NCBI RefSeq assembly: GCF_001575205.1 | Contig: NZ_LSRE01000050.1 | Coordinates: forward strand, 248,001-312,000 | DNA length: 64,000 bases | Direction of reading: 5' to 3' | Origin: Tsukamurella pseudospumae | GTDB taxonomy: Bacteria; Actinomycetota; Actinomycetes; Mycobacteriales; Mycobacteriaceae | Shown here: in pieces, positions 38,588 to 50,000 of the stretch | How positions within the stretch are numbered: position 1 is the first letter of the stretch | Layout: each line of letters opens with the position of its first letter | The notes under the pieces: generated by a model | Seen by the model: only the letters and a program-made list of their open reading frames with translations | Told to the model about the DNA's origin: nothing | The model's database searches: none | Position numbers and translations under genes: made by a program

Positions 38588-39384
38588 CCGGAGAGGAATG
38601 GGCCTTCTGGATCGTGGCCGTGCCGGCGGTGCTGTTCGCGCTGGGCGTGGTCCTCGCGTCCAAGGCCGTGTACTCGGCACTCTGCCTGGCCGCCACCATG
38701 ATCCTGCTCGCGGTGGCGTACATCGCGCAGGGCGCCCTGTTCCTCGGCGTCGTACAGATCGTGGTCTACACCGGCGCCGTGATGATGCTGTTCCTCTTCG
38801 TGGTGATGCTCGTGGGCGTCGACTCCTCGGACTCCCTGGTGGAGACTCTGCGCGGGCACCGCGTGGCGGCCGCCGTCGCCGGACTCGGCTTCGGCATCCT
38901 GCTGATCAGTCTCGTGGCCCGCGCCGTGCTGCCCGCCCCGGACCCCGGCCGCGCGAGGTCGCCGTACCCGCCGAACTCCGTCGAGGCCCTCGCCGACACC
39001 GTCTTCGTGCGCTTCCTCTGGGCGTTCGAGCTCACCGCAGCACTGCTCATCACCGCGACGCTCGGCGCGATGATCCTCGCCCACCGCGAGAAGCTCTCCA
39101 CCGCGCTCTCCCAACGCGAGCAGTCGATCCGCCGATTCCGCGAGGGCCGCCGGGCCACCCCGCTGCCGAATCCCGGGGTGTACGCGCTCGGCAACGCCGT
39201 CGACCTCCCCGCCCTGCTGCCCGACGGTACGCCCGCTCCCGACTCCGTCAACCACACGCTCGTCCCGCGCTCCCCCGAACAGCGGCGGGCCCTGCCCGGA
39301 CGCGCGAACACGCTGGACGACGAGACACCGTCGACCCTGCGGGACGACGCCCGGACCCCGGACGGGAGCGAGGTGTCGTCGTGA
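38584..39384 (+). CDS. nuoJ: NADH-quinone oxidoreductase subunit J
   Basis: 266 residues. Five membrane segments, including the pi-bulge helix region [24 protein letters not shown]. The last ~90 residues are a hydrophilic actinobacterial extension ([38 protein letters not shown]). GTG start overlaps nuoI by 4 nt. Confidence 0.95.
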   Translation: MTGEEWAFWIVAVPAVLFALGVVLASKAVYSALCLAATMILLAVAYIAQGALFLGVVQIVVYTGAVMMLFLFVVMLVGVDSSDSLVETLRGHRVAAAVAGLGFGILLISLVARAVLPAPDPGRARSPYPPNSVEALADTVFVRFLWAFELTAALLITATLGAMILAHREKLSTALSQREQSIRRFREGRRATPLPNPGVYALGNAVDLPALLPDGTPAPDSVNHTLVPRSPEQRRALPGRANTLDDETPSTLRDDARTPDGSEVSS

Positions 39385-39680
39385 ATCCACACCTGTACCT
39401 GTACCTCGCGGCGCTGTTGTTCGCGATCGGCTCCGCCGGGGTGCTGCTGCGCCGCAACGCCATCGTCGTGTTCATGTGCGTCGAGCTCATGCTCAACGCC
39501 GCCAACCTCGCGCTCGTGACGGCCGGCCGGATCCACGCCGTGCCGCAGGGACAGGTGCTGGCCTTCTTCACCATGGTCGTGGCCGCCGCCGAGGTGGTCG
39601 TGGGGCTGGCGATCATCATCGCGATCTTCCGGGTCCGGCGGTCCGTGTCCGTCGACGAGCCGCACCTGCTGAGGCGGTGA
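39381..39680 (+). CDS. nuoK: NADH-quinone oxidoreductase subunit K
   Basis: 99 residues, three membrane segments. Conserved membrane Glu residues appear in [15 protein letters not shown] and [19 protein letters not shown], part of the second proton channel. GTG start overlaps nuoJ by 4 nt; a 3-nt gap separates it from nuoL. Confidence 0.96.
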   Translation: MNPHLYLYLAALLFAIGSAGVLLRRNAIVVFMCVELMLNAANLALVTAGRIHAVPQGQVLAFFTMVVAAAEVVVGLAIIIAIFRVRRSVSVDEPHLLRR

Positions 39681-39683
39681 GAC

Positions 39684-41561
39684 ATGAGCGGACTCCTCGC
39701 GGCTCTGCCGCTGATCCCCCTCGCCGGAGCGGCGGTGCTGCTGCTCGGCGGGCGCCGTACGAATGCGTGGGGGCACCTGTTCGGGACCGCGATCGCGGCG
39801 GCGTCCTTCGTGGTAGCGGTGATCGCCTTCGTGCTGCTGCTCGGCCGCGCGGCCACCGATCGGTCGGTGAGCACCGTGCTCTACCACTGGTTCTCGGGTG
39901 GCGACCTGTCGGTGGACCTGGCGCTGCGGCTCGATCAGCTGTCCGTGTGCTTCGCGCTGCTGATCACGGGCGTGGGCACGCTGATCCACGTGTACTCGAT
40001 CGGCTACATGGCGCACGACGCCGGGCGGCGCCGGTTCTTCGGCTACCTCAACCTGTTCCTCGGCGCGATGCTGGTGCTGGTCCTCGCGGACGGCCTGGTG
40101 GTGCTGTACCTCGGCTGGGAGGGCGTGGGCCTGGCCTCGTACCTGCTCATCGGGTTCTGGCAGCACAAGCCCTCGGCGGCCACCGCGGCGCGGAAGGCGT
40201 TCATCGTCAACCGCGTCGGCGACATGGGACTGGCGCTGGCCGTCGCCGTCACGCTCATGACCTTCGGCACCACCACCTTCGGCGAGTTCCTGCCCCGCGC
40301 CGGCGAGGCGGGCGAGGGCACGATCACGTGGCTGGGCCTGCTGCTCCTCCTCGCGGCGTGCGCGAAGTCGGCGCAGGTACCCCTGCAGAGCTGGCTGGGC
40401 GACGCGATGGAGGGCCCCACTCCCGTGTCCGCCCTCATCCACGCCGCCACGATGGTCACGGCCGGTGTCTACCTCATCGTGCGCTGCGGACCGGTCTTCG
40501 AAGCGGCTCCGGTGGCGCAGGGCTTCGTCCTCGCGGTCGGCGCGATCACGCTGCTGTTCGGCGCGATCATCGGCTGCGCGAAGGACGACGTCAAGAAGGC
40601 CCTGGCCGCGTCCACGATGAGCCAGATCGGCTACATGGTGCTGGCCGCGGGACTCGGCCCCGCCGGATACGCCCTGGCGATCGCGCACCTGCTGGCGCAC
40701 GGCTGCTTCAAGGCGGGACTCTTCCTCGGCGCCGGATCGGTCATGCACGGCATGGACGACGAGACCGACATGCGCCGGTACGGCGGGCTGGGCCGGCTCA
40801 TGCCGGTCACCGCGGTCACCTTCGGCCTCGGCTACCTCGCGATCATCGGCGTTCCACCGCTGTCCGGCTTCTACACCAAGGACGGGATCATCGAGGCGGC
40901 GCTCGGCCGCGGCGGGTTCTGGGGAATCGTGCTGGGCGGCATCGCGATCCTCGGCGCGGGGATCACCGGCTTCTACATGACGAGGGTGATGGTGCTGACC
41001 TTCTTCGGATCGCCCCGCTGGCACGAGGGCACCCACCCGCACGAGTCGCCGAGCGTGATGACCGCGCCGATGGTCGTGCTGGCCCTCGGGAGCATCGGTG
41101 CCGGTGCCTTCCTGGTGATCGGCAGCAGGATCACCGACTTCCTTGCGCCCGCCGTCGGTTCCGCTCCCGAGGCGCACCACGCGATCCCCGCGTGGGCGGT
41201 CACCGCGCTCGTCCTCGGCTCCGTCGCGATCGGCGTGGCCGTCGCGGTCCGGGCGACGCGCACGGTGCCGGTCGAGGCACCGTCGGACGTGAGCGCCGTG
41301 ACCCGGGCCGCCCGGCAGGACCTGTACGGCGACACGGTCAACGAGACCCTGTTCATGCGGCCCGGGCAGGCGGCGACGGCGGCGCTGGTCACGGTGGAGC
41401 GCAAGGGGATCGACGGTGCGGTGGACGCGATCCCCGCGGGCGTGCACGTGGGTTCGCTACTGCTGCGCCGCTCGCAGACCGGGTACGCCCGCAGCTACGC
41501 GCTGACCATGCTGGCCGGGACGGCGGTGCTCATCGGCGCCGCGGCGGTGTGGCTCTCATGA
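39684..41561 (+). CDS. nuoL: NADH-quinone oxidoreductase subunit L
   Basis: 625 residues, Mrp-antiporter-like. [24 protein letters not shown] carries the TM5 Glu; [37 protein letters not shown] the TM7 Lys/His; [19 protein letters not shown] the TM8 Lys. The long C-terminal amphipathic region reaches along the membrane arm in Complex I. Overlaps nuoM by 4 nt. Confidence 0.97.
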   Translation: MSGLLAALPLIPLAGAAVLLLGGRRTNAWGHLFGTAIAAASFVVAVIAFVLLLGRAATDRSVSTVLYHWFSGGDLSVDLALRLDQLSVCFALLITGVGTLIHVYSIGYMAHDAGRRRFFGYLNLFLGAMLVLVLADGLVVLYLGWEGVGLASYLLIGFWQHKPSAATAARKAFIVNRVGDMGLALAVAVTLMTFGTTTFGEFLPRAGEAGEGTITWLGLLLLLAACAKSAQVPLQSWLGDAMEGPTPVSALIHAATMVTAGVYLIVRCGPVFEAAPVAQGFVLAVGAITLLFGAIIGCAKDDVKKALAASTMSQIGYMVLAAGLGPAGYALAIAHLLAHGCFKAGLFLGAGSVMHGMDDETDMRRYGGLGRLMPVTAVTFGLGYLAIIGVPPLSGFYTKDGIIEAALGRGGFWGIVLGGIAILGAGITGFYMTRVMVLTFFGSPRWHEGTHPHESPSVMTAPMVVLALGSIGAGAFLVIGSRITDFLAPAVGSAPEAHHAIPAWAVTALVLGSVAIGVAVAVRATRTVPVEAPSDVSAVTRAARQDLYGDTVNETLFMRPGQAATAALVTVERKGIDGAVDAIPAGVHVGSLLLRRSQTGYARSYALTMLAGTAVLIGAAAVWLS

Positions 41562-43036
41562 GCGCGCCGTGGCTGACGCTGCTGTGGGCGGCGCCGGCGG
41601 TCGGCGCGATCGCCGCGGCGGCCGTGCCCCGTGCGGCGCGGTGGATCGGGTTGGCGGCGTCCCTGCTCGCGCTGGCGATCGGCATCGGACTGGCCTGCGC
41701 CTTCGATCCCGCGGGCGGCTTCCAGTTCGTCGAATCACACTCGTGGATACCGTCCTTCGGCGCGGGCTACCGGCTGGGGCTCGACGGCACCGGGCTGGTC
41801 CTCGTCCTGCTCACGGCGGCGCTGCTGCCGATCCTGCTGCTGGCCGCGTGGAAGGAGACCGACCCCGGGAGTTCCAGGGCGGGAACCTATGTCGCGCTGA
41901 CGCTCGCGGTCGAGGCGATGGTGCTGGTCAGCTTCGTCACCACCGACGTGCTGCTGTTCTACCTGCTGTTCGAGGCCATGCTGATCCCGCTGTACTTCCT
42001 CCTCGCCGGATTCGGTGGTACCGGAAGCGATCCGACGGTCCGGGCGCACGCCGCCGTGAAGTTCCTGCTGTACAACCTCGCCGGCGGGCTGATCATGCTG
42101 GCCGCGGTGGTCGGCCTGTACGCCGCGTCCGGCACCTTCGACCTGCGCGCCTTGATCGACGGTGCCCGACCCGGCCCCGGCATCGGCCAGGACCTGATGT
42201 TCCTGGCCTTCCTGTTCGCCTTCGCCGTGAAGGCGCCCCTGTGGCCGCTGCACACCTGGCTGCCCGGCGCCGCGGTGCAGACCAATCCGCCGACGGCCGT
42301 ACTGATGATGGCGATCGTCGACAAGGTGGGCACCTTTGCGATGCTGCGCTACTGCCTGACCCTGTTCCCCGACGCCGCCGCCCGGTTCGCGCCGTGGATC
42401 GCCGCCCTGGCCGTGGTGGGCATCGTCTACGGCGCGATCCTGGCGATCGGCCAGAGCGATGTGATGTCGCTCATCGCGTACACCTCGATCAGCCACTTCG
42501 GCTTCATCATCCTGGGCGTCTTCGCCCGCACCGGCGACTCCCAGGCGGGCTCCGTGCTCTACATGGTCAACCACGGCGTGGCCACCGCCGCGCTGTTCCT
42601 CACCGCCGGGATCCTGGTCGCGCGGCGCGGCAGCCGCGAGATCGCCGACTTCGGCGGCGTGTGGTCGCGCGCCCCGAAACTGGGCGCGGTGTTCCTCATC
42701 GCCGGCCTGGCGACGCTCTCGCTCCCCGGCCTCGGCCCGTTCGTCTCCGAACTCCTCGTGGTGGTGGGGACCTATCCGCGGTGGGCGATCGCCGCGATCG
42801 TGTCCGTGATCGCGCTGGTGCTGTCCGCGATGTACGTCCTGTGGACCTACCAGCGCATGTTCACCGGCCCGGCCCCTGAAGCCGTGACGCGGACCGTCGA
42901 CGATGCCCGGCCGCGCGAGCTGATCGTGCTGGTCCCACTCGTGGTCGCGCTGTTCGCGCTGGGCCTGTTCCCCGCCCCGGCGCTGGACGCGATCAACCCG
43001 TCCGTCTCGCCCACGGTCGCGGAGGTCGCGCGATGA
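41558..43036 (+). CDS. nuoM: NADH-quinone oxidoreductase subunit M
   Basis: 492 residues, about 14 membrane segments. [17 protein letters not shown] gives the TM5 Glu; [34 protein letters not shown] and [17 protein letters not shown] are antiporter-fold proton-channel motifs. Starts with the ATGA overlap and ends overlapping nuoN. Confidence 0.97.
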   Translation: MSAPWLTLLWAAPAVGAIAAAAVPRAARWIGLAASLLALAIGIGLACAFDPAGGFQFVESHSWIPSFGAGYRLGLDGTGLVLVLLTAALLPILLLAAWKETDPGSSRAGTYVALTLAVEAMVLVSFVTTDVLLFYLLFEAMLIPLYFLLAGFGGTGSDPTVRAHAAVKFLLYNLAGGLIMLAAVVGLYAASGTFDLRALIDGARPGPGIGQDLMFLAFLFAFAVKAPLWPLHTWLPGAAVQTNPPTAVLMMAIVDKVGTFAMLRYCLTLFPDAAARFAPWIAALAVVGIVYGAILAIGQSDVMSLIAYTSISHFGFIILGVFARTGDSQAGSVLYMVNHGVATAALFLTAGILVARRGSREIADFGGVWSRAPKLGAVFLIAGLATLSLPGLGPFVSELLVVVGTYPRWAIAAIVSVIALVLSAMYVLWTYQRMFTGPAPEAVTRTVDDARPRELIVLVPLVVALFALGLFPAPALDAINPSVSPTVAEVAR

Positions 43037-44478
43037 ACCCGTCCGTCGAGTACGCGGAGATCGCGCCCGCGCTGATCGTGTTCGGTGCGGCGATCCTCGG
43101 CGTGCTCGTGGAGGCCTTCGCGCCGGCCGGGCTCCGCGCGAAGATGCACGCGGTGCTCGGTGGGGGCGCAGTGTTCGCCGCCCTGATCGCCGTCGCGCTG
43201 CTCGCCGACGCCGGGGCGCGGCCCCGCGCGGTCCTCGCCGGTTCCGTCGCGGACGACGGGCTCTCCCTCGCCCTGCAGGGACTACTGCTGGTGTCGACGC
43301 TGCCCGCCCTGGCGCTGATGGTCGGACGGTACGACTCGCTGACGCACACAGAGGCGGTGCCGCTCACCCTCTTCGCGCTCGGCGGCATGCTCGCCTTCGT
43401 CTCCGCTCAGGACCTGCTGACGCTGTTCGTCGCGCTCGAGGTCTTCTCGCTACCGCTGTACCTGCTGTGCGCGCTCGCTAAACGGCGCGGGCTGCTCCCG
43501 CTCGAGGCGGCGCTGAAGTACTTCCTGCTGGGCGCGTTCAGCTCGGCGATCCTGCTGTTCGGCGTCGCGCTGCGGTTCGCCGCCACGGGTTCGACCTCGC
43601 TCGCGGCGGTGCCGCAGGACGCCGTCCTCGGAACCCTCGGCGCGGCGCTGATCGGCGTCGGGCTGCTGTTCAAGGTGGGCGCGGTCCCGTTCCACTCGTG
43701 GGTGCCCGATGTCTACCAGGGCGCCCCCACACCGGTGACCGCCTTCATGGCGGCGGCGACCAAGATCGCCGCGTTCGGCGTGATTCTGCGGCTCACCCCG
43801 ATCGCCTTCCGCGACGTGCCCTGGCGCCCGGTGATCGCGGTGGTCGCAGTGGTCACCGTGATCGTGGGCTCGGTCATCGCCGTCACCCAGTCGGACGTCA
43901 AGCGACTCCTGGCGTACTCGGCCATCGCGCACACGGGCTTCCTCCTCATCGGCGTGTACGCGGGGACGGTCCGCGGCACCGGCGCGGTGTGCTTCTACCT
44001 GGCGGTGTACGGCCTGAGCACCGTCGGCGCGTTCGCGGTAGCCGGCGCGGTCCGCGAGAGCAGGCCGGACGGCGGCACCGTCGAGGTGGGCGATCTGGAC
44101 CGGTGGGCCGGGCTGGGCCGCACCCGCCCGTGGCTGGCGGGCGCGATGGCCCTGTTCCTGCTGTCCTTCGCCGGCATCCCGCTGACCGGCGGGTTCGCCG
44201 GCAAGTTCGCCGTGTTCACCGCGGCGGCGCAGCGCGGCGGCGGGTGGCTCGTGGTGGTGGGCGTGCTGGCGAGCGCGCTGGCCGCCGTGTTCTACATCCG
44301 AGTGCTCATGACCATGTACTTCGCGCCCCCGCACGAGTTCGCGCCGGACGTGCCCCGAGTGGACCCGATGACCGGTTTCGCGATCGCGCTCGGCATCGTG
44401 GCGGTGGTCGCGCTGGGCCTGTTCCCCCAGCCGCTGCTGGACCTGTTCGCCGACATCACGGTGTTCTCGGGCCGGTAA
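43033..44478 (+). CDS. nuoN: NADH-quinone oxidoreductase subunit N
   Basis: 481 residues. DLLTLFVALEVFSLPLYLLCAL gives the TM5 Glu, KVGAVPFHSWVPDVYQGAPTPVTAFMAAATK the TM7 region, and QSDVKRLLAYSAIAHTGFLL the TM8 Lys. The last gene of the Complex I set. No hairpin terminator follows before the next small gene, which has its own -10 overlapping the intergenic gap. Confidence 0.97.
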   Translation: MNPSVEYAEIAPALIVFGAAILGVLVEAFAPAGLRAKMHAVLGGGAVFAALIAVALLADAGARPRAVLAGSVADDGLSLALQGLLLVSTLPALALMVGRYDSLTHTEAVPLTLFALGGMLAFVSAQDLLTLFVALEVFSLPLYLLCALAKRRGLLPLEAALKYFLLGAFSSAILLFGVALRFAATGSTSLAAVPQDAVLGTLGAALIGVGLLFKVGAVPFHSWVPDVYQGAPTPVTAFMAAATKIAAFGVILRLTPIAFRDVPWRPVIAVVAVVTVIVGSVIAVTQSDVKRLLAYSAIAHTGFLLIGVYAGTVRGTGAVCFYLAVYGLSTVGAFAVAGAVRESRPDGGTVEVGDLDRWAGLGRTRPWLAGAMALFLLSFAGIPLTGGFAGKFAVFTAAAQRGGGWLVVVGVLASALAAVFYIRVLMTMYFAPPHEFAPDVPRVDPMTGFAIALGIVAVVALGLFPQPLLDLFADITVFSGR

Positions 44479-44493
44479 GTAGAATCGTCACCC

Positions 44494-44823
44494 ATGAGTG
44501 ACAAGCCGCTTCCGTTCAGCAACGGCCTCAACCTGAAGGCCATGGGTGCAGTCCTGCTGCTGGTGCTGGCGGTGCTGATCTGGCGCCTGTCCGACGCGCA
44601 GAACACGACGCAGCGGGTGCTGTACGGGGTCGCGATCGTCTTCGAGCTGCTCTTCTTCGTGGGCCTGCTGTTCGCCAGCCGCTACATCAAGCGCCAGCAC
44701 GACAAGGCGGAGGCGGCCTACCGGGCGCAGGTCGCGACGCAGGCGAAGCGTTCGGAGGCCGACGGTGCGGCACCGTCGGGCCCGGACACCGGTGCCGGGG
44801 CACCCGACGCGGACACACCGTGA
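44494..44823 (+). CDS. Small two-pass membrane protein
   Basis: 109 residues. Two membrane segments (AMGAVLLLVLAVLIWRL and VLYGVAIVFELLFFVGLLFASRYI) and a cytosolic charged tail. No family recognised. TAGAAT at 44480-44485 sits 8 nt before the ATG (leaderless promoter inside the nuoN tail gap). GTGA overlap with the TetR gene makes these two a unit. The tail DNA holds a perfect palindrome of the dispersed motif, CGACGGTGC-G-GCACCGTCG (44760-44778). Confidence 0.75.
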   Translation: MSDKPLPFSNGLNLKAMGAVLLLVLAVLIWRLSDAQNTTQRVLYGVAIVFELLFFVGLLFASRYIKRQHDKAEAAYRAQVATQAKRSEADGAAPSGPDTGAGAPDADTP

Positions 44824-45464
44824 CCTCGACCGCCAAGCCCCGCAAGCGGATGACCGCGGCGGAACGCCGCAATCAGCTCGTCGACACCGCGCGGTCGGTG
44901 TTCGCCGACCGCGGGTACGCGGCCGCGACGATCGAGGAGGTCGCGGCGAAGGCGGGGGTCTCGAAGCCGGTGGTCTACGAGCACTTCGGCGGCAAGGAGG
45001 GCCTCTACGCCGTGGTCGTGGACCGCGAGATGGAGATGGTGCTCGAGGTGTTCTCCAGGGCGCTGCTCGAGGACCGCTCCAAGACGCGGATCGAGCAGAT
45101 CACCCTCGCGCTGCTCACCTACGTCGAGGAGCGCTCCGACGGTTTCCGCATCCTCACCCGCAACAGCTCCGTCGAGCACACCGGCGGCTATTCGACGCTG
45201 CTCAACGACCTGGTCGGCCAGGTGGAGATCCACCTCGAGAGCGAGTTCGAGAACAAGAACCTCGACCCCGAGCTCGCGCCGCTGTACGCGCAGGCCCTGG
45301 TCGGGATGGTCGCGATGACGGCTCAGTGGTGGCTGGAGGTGCGCAATCCGCCCAAGGAGGCGGTGGCGGCCCACATCGTGAACCTGTCCTGGTACGGGCT
45401 CATCGGCCTCAAGGAGAACCCCGTCGCCATCGAGCCCAGCCAGCGGAGCGAGCCCGAGGCCTAG
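44820..45464 (+). CDS. TetR-family regulator (Rv1019-like)
   Basis: 214 residues. N-terminal HTH: RRNQLVDTARSVFADRGYAAATIEEVAAKAGVSKPVVYEHFGGKEGLYAVVVDRE. The C-terminal ligand domain is long and helical (EQITLALLTYVEERSDGFRILTRNS). Rv1019 likewise stands ahead of mfd in M. tuberculosis; here a lipase gene on the opposite strand lies between. GTG 44820 overlaps the small membrane protein gene, which may therefore be its target or sensor partner (inference). Confidence 0.9.
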   Translation: MTSTAKPRKRMTAAERRNQLVDTARSVFADRGYAAATIEEVAAKAGVSKPVVYEHFGGKEGLYAVVVDREMEMVLEVFSRALLEDRSKTRIEQITLALLTYVEERSDGFRILTRNSSVEHTGGYSTLLNDLVGQVEIHLESEFENKNLDPELAPLYAQALVGMVAMTAQWWLEVRNPPKEAVAAHIVNLSWYGLIGLKENPVAIEPSQRSEPEA

Positions 45465-45486
45465 AAGAACCGGACCTGCCGGACGG

Positions 45487-45514
45487 GGCGGGGCGACGGT
45501 GACGTCACCCCGCC
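45487..45514. terminator. Probable terminator between tetR and the convergent lipase gene
   Basis: GGCGGGG (45487-45493) pairs with CCCCGCC (45508-45514) across a 14-nt loop that contains the palindrome TGACGTCA. It lies between the two stop codons. No T-run is present. Confidence 0.4.
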
Positions 45515-45527
45515 TCCGCCTGGCCGA

Positions 45528-46958
45528 CTACCGGGGTCCCGTCCCGATCGGCGCACCGACCAGCGAGGCGAGGATCGTGCCGATCGCCTGCCCGAAGGTG
45601 CCGATCGCCGCGGGCTCGAGGCCACTGCTGAAGACATTGCGGATGTCGCAGCCCGACGGTGCCGGCCCGGTCGAGTTCATCCGGTCCTTGAGCCAATTGA
45701 AGGCGCCGCCCGCGCCGGTCACCACGACGGTGCCATGGGTCGTCATGAGCTGCTTGACCGGGTTCGGCGGGAACTCCTCCCGGCGGTAGGTCACCGAGGC
45801 ACCGCCCTTGCAGTAGGAGTTCACCAGCTTGTCGGTCCCGGTGATCGGCGCGACCTCCTCGGTGATGCCGTTGTAGACGTAGGCCGGCACCGTCGGGACG
45901 CGGCCGCTGACACCACGCTCACGAATGGTCTTGGCGATGATGGGGATCCGCAACACCTCGTCCACCGGCTTGGTCAGCATCCGGTTGTAGTCGAACCACA
46001 GGTTCGCGACCACGTTCTGCGGCATGCAGTGGCTGCGGGTCGCATTGACCCGCGCCCGGCCCTCCGGCGTGAGCACCTTGTCCAGCGCCGCCCGGAACTC
46101 CTCGGAGTCCTTACCGAGCGAGGAGAGGGCGAGCGGGATCAGGCCCGCGAGCAACGACGTGTTCACCGACCGCAGCGAGGCCTCCAGGTCGCGCTCCGGC
46201 GCACCGAAGGCCGCACCGCGGATGTTGAGCTCCGGCGCGTAGGTCGGCTGCTCCTCGATGGTCCAGCTGCTGGCGATCGCGCCGCCCGAGTAGCCCCACA
46301 GTGTGACGGGCGTCTTGGCGTTCATGCCGAGGCGAGTGAAGTTCTCGACGGCGCGGATGCCGTCGAGGACCGCCCACCCGGGCTGACGGGGCGTGAGGAA
46401 CCTGTTGTCACCGCCGCCGTGATCGGGCATCGACACCGCCCAGCCCTCCTGCAGGCCGAGATTCGCGAACAGCAGCTCGGCGGCGGGCATGCCGAAGGTG
46501 AGCGGCCCCTCCTTCGCCGCGAGGTCGACCGGACCGCCCTTGGTCGCGGCGTACGACGACTGGCAGATCCGCAGGGTCGAGTCGGCGGCCGCCTGGTAGG
46601 ACAGCAGCTTGGTCGGCTTCTTCCCTCGCGGCACCATCACCGTGGTCACCGTCATGTCCGGCGCACCGTCCATGCCCGTGGTCCGGTAGGCGAGCTGCCA
46701 GGCGTCCACGTTGACCGGCATGACCTGCAGCGACCGGATCGACGTGGTGCGAGTCCGCACGATCTCGCCCGGCTTCATCGATGCCAGGTCGGCCGGTCGG
46801 TCGTAGAAGGAGTCCGCGGGCGGGGCGGGCTCGACGATGGCCGGGACCGCCTGGGCGGCGGGGGTCGCGACGAAGCCGGTCGCGACCACGACGATCGCGC
46901 TGATCAGCGCCGCGATACTTCGCACACCCATCCGGAACGCTGATGTTTCATTCTCCAT
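45528..46958 (-). CDS. Secreted lipase (secretory lipase, LIP family)
   Basis: 476 residues. Signal peptide SIAALISAIVVVATGFVATPAAQA with an AxA cleavage site near residue 37. Alpha/beta-hydrolase with nucleophile motif LWGYSGGAIASSW (Ser near residue 219), preceded by GWAVSMPDHGGGDN. Four or more extracellular cysteines (RICQSSY, SHCMPQN, SYCKGG, SGCDIRN) suggest disulfides. Mycolic-acid bacteria carry many such acylglycerol lipases. A consensus promoter with an operator-like palindrome is just upstream (46968-46996). Confidence 0.9.
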   Translation of the reverse strand: MENETSAFRMGVRSIAALISAIVVVATGFVATPAAQAVPAIVEPAPPADSFYDRPADLASMKPGEIVRTRTTSIRSLQVMPVNVDAWQLAYRTTGMDGAPDMTVTTVMVPRGKKPTKLLSYQAAADSTLRICQSSYAATKGGPVDLAAKEGPLTFGMPAAELLFANLGLQEGWAVSMPDHGGGDNRFLTPRQPGWAVLDGIRAVENFTRLGMNAKTPVTLWGYSGGAIASSWTIEEQPTYAPELNIRGAAFGAPERDLEASLRSVNTSLLAGLIPLALSSLGKDSEEFRAALDKVLTPEGRARVNATRSHCMPQNVVANLWFDYNRMLTKPVDEVLRIPIIAKTIRERGVSGRVPTVPAYVYNGITEEVAPITGTDKLVNSYCKGGASVTYRREEFPPNPVKQLMTTHGTVVVTGAGGAFNWLKDRMNSTGPAPSGCDIRNVFSSGLEPAAIGTFGQAIGTILASLVGAPIGTGPR

Positions 46959-46967
46959 ACTCAGGGA

Positions 46968-46996
46968 ACTTAAAGGTGACCCACATCACCTGTCAA
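46968..46996 (-). promoter_or_regulatory. Lipase promoter with palindrome between -35 and -10
   Basis: On the minus strand: TTGACA (46996-46991), 17-nt spacer, TTAAGT (46973-46968), 10 nt before the lipase ATG. The spacer is almost entirely the palindrome AGGTGA-TGTGGG-TCACCT (46974-46991), whose core GTGA-N6-TCAC matches the CRP/GlxR core but not its outer T/A. A repressor bound there would block polymerase. It lies 48 bp from mfd, which has its own -10. Confidence 0.65.
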
Positions 46997-47038
46997 GGCC
47001 CGGGTCGAGATGTCGGACCCCGCCCATAGACTGGTCGG

Positions 47039-50000
47039 GTGTCCAACGCCGCCCCCACGCACGTTCCAGCCCTCTCCGGACTGACCAGGGCGGTCGCCGC
47101 CGATCCCGACATCGCCGCCTTCGCCGCCGCCGCGGGCCGGCGGAACCTCACCGTCACCGCGGTCGACGGTGCGCGGCCCTTCCTCGTCTCCGCCCTCGCC
47201 GACCGCTCACCCGTCCTCGTCGTCACCGCCACCGGGCGCGAGGCGGACGACCTGACGTCCGAGCTCCGCGAGATGCTGGGCGACGGTGCCGTGGCCCAGT
47301 TCCCCAGCTGGGAGACGCTCCCGCACGAGCGGCTCTCCCCCGGCGCAGACACCGTCGGGCGGCGGCTGCAGGTGCTGCGCCGCCTGGCGCATCCCGACGA
47401 CGCGCAGTACGGCGAGCCGCTGCGCGCCGTCGTGGCGACGGTCCGCTCGCTGGTGCAGCCGATGGCGCCGGGGCTGGGCGACGCACCTTCGATCACGTTG
47501 CGGGAGGGCGTCGAGCACGACTTCGACGAGCTCATCGAGACATTGGTCGAGCTGGCGTACACGCGGGTCGACATGGTGGGCAAGCGCGGCGAGTTCGCCG
47601 TGCGCGGCGGCATCCTGGACGTCTTTCCCACGACCACCGATCTGCCCGTGCGCGTGGAGTTCTGGGGCGACGAGATCACCGACCTGCGCGCCTTCTCCGT
47701 GGCGGATCAGCGTTCGCAGCCCGAGGTCGAGGTCGGCACCGTGCACGTCTACCCGTGCCGCGAGCTGCTGCTCACCGCCGCGGTCCGCGACCGGGCGGCG
47801 GAGCTCAAGGCGGAGCACGCCGCCGACGCGGCGCTCGTGGAGATGCTCGAGAAACTCTCCCAGGGCATCCCCGTCGAGGGCATGGAGGCACTGATCCCCG
47901 CACTCGTCCCCGGGGAGTTGCAACTGCTCACCGACGTGCTGCCCGCGGCCGCGCACGCCCTGCTGCTCGATCCGGAGAAGATCCGCACCCGCGCAGCGGA
48001 TCTCGGCCGCACCGGGCAGGAGTTCCTGGAGGCGTCCTGGACCGCGGCCGCGCTCGGCTCGGCCGCGCCGCTCGACCCGAGCGGAATGAACCTGGGCGCC
48101 AGCGCCTACCGCGACCTCGACGAGGTGCGGAAGTCGGCCGCCGCACGGGGTGTGCCCTGGTGGACGGTTTCCCCGCTGGCCTCCGGCCCCGAGGCCGACG
48201 ACGACCACCTGATCATCCGCGCCGAACACGCGCCCGCGCCACGGGGATCCGAGGCGGAGGCGGAGAAGCTGTTCGCCACGCTGCGTGCGCACGCCGCGTC
48301 CGGCGGCACCGGCGTCATCGTCGTGGCGGGCCAGGGCACCCGCGCCCGCATCCTGGAGCGGCTGCGCGACGCCGAGGTCCCCGCCGCCGAGCTCGACGCG
48401 GGCGCCGCCCCGAAGGCGGGCACCGTCGGCGTCCTGCGCGGCAGCCTGCAGACGGGCCTGACCGTCCCGTCGGAGAAGCTCGTCCTGCTCGCCGAGCCCG
48501 ACCTCACGGGTAACCGGGTGGCGGGCGTCGGCGACGGCCGGCGGCTGCCTGCCAAGCGCCGCAACCAGGTCGACCCGCTGGCCCTCACGGCGGGCGACCT
48601 CGTGGTGCACGACGAGCACGGCATCGGCAAGTTCGTCGAGATGATCGAGCGCACCGTCGCGGGCGCGCGGCGCGAGTACCTCGTCATCGAGTACGCGCCC
48701 GGCAAGCGCGGCCAGCCGGGCGACAAGCTCTTCGTGCCGATGGAGTCGCTCGACCAGCTCTCGCGGTATGTCGGCGGCGAGATGCCCGCCCTGTCGAAGA
48801 TGGGCGGCAGCGACTGGCAGAACACCAAGCGCAAGGCGCGCAAGGCCGTCCGTGAAATCGCCGGCGAGCTGGTGCAGCTGTACGCCGCCCGCAACGCCGC
48901 GCCCGGCCACGCCTTCGCCCCGGACACGCCGTGGCAGCGCGAGATGGAGGACGCCTTCCCGTTCACCGAGACCGTCGACCAGATGACCGTGATCGGCGAC
49001 GTCAAGGGCGACATGGAGAAGGCGGTCCCGATGGACCGCGTGGTCATCGGCGACGTCGGCTACGGCAAGACCGAGATCGCCGTGCGCGCCGCCTTCAAGG
49101 CCGTCCAGGACGGCAAGCAGGTCGCGGTTCTGGTGCCGACCACCCTTCTCGCACAACAGCACCTGAAGACCTTCGAGGAGCGGATGCAGGGCTTCCCCGT
49201 CACCGTGAAGGGTCTGTCCCGGTTCACCGACAAGCTCGAGACCCGGCAGGTCCTCGAGGGCCTGGCCGACGGCAGCGTCGACGTGGTGGTCGGCACGCAC
49301 CGACTGTTGCAGACGGGCGTGCGGTGGAAGGACCTGGGGCTCGTGGTGGTCGACGAGGAACAGCGCTTCGGCGTCGAGCACAAGGAGCACATCAAGGCGC
49401 TGCGTACCAACGTCGACGTGCTCACCATGAGCGCCACGCCGATCCCCCGCACACTGGAGATGAGCATGGCCGGCATCCGCGAGATGTCGACGATCCTCAC
49501 CCCGCCGGAGGAGCGCCATCCGGTGCTGACCTACGTGGGCGCGTACGACGACAAGCAGGTGGCCGCGGCGATCCGGCGCGAGTTGCTGCGCGACGGCCAG
49601 GTGTTCTACGTGCACAACCGGGTCAGCTCGATCGACCGCGCCGCCAAACACATCCGCGACATGGTCCCCGAGGCGCGCGTCGTGGTCGCGCACGGCCAGA
49701 TGGGCGAGGAGGCCCTCGAGAGCACCGTGCAGGGCTTCTGGAACCGCGAGTTCGACGTACTCGTGTGCACCACGATCGTCGAGACGGGCCTGGACATCTC
49801 GAACGCGAACACGCTCATCGTCGAGCGGGCGGAGAACCTGGGCCTGTCCCAGCTGCATCAGCTCCGTGGGCGCGTGGGCCGCTCCCGCGAGCGCGGCTAC
49901 GCCTACTTCCTCTACCCCTCGGAGAAGCCGCTCACCGAGACCGCGTACGACCGCCTTGCGACCATCGCCCAGAACAACGACCTCGGTGCGGGCATGGCCG

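Noticed and set aside
38766-41447. Very long antisense frames over nuo (for example 893 codons)
   Set aside because: Typical shadows of high-GC coding DNA: His/Arg/Gly-rich, with no domains, fully antisense to recognised nuo genes.
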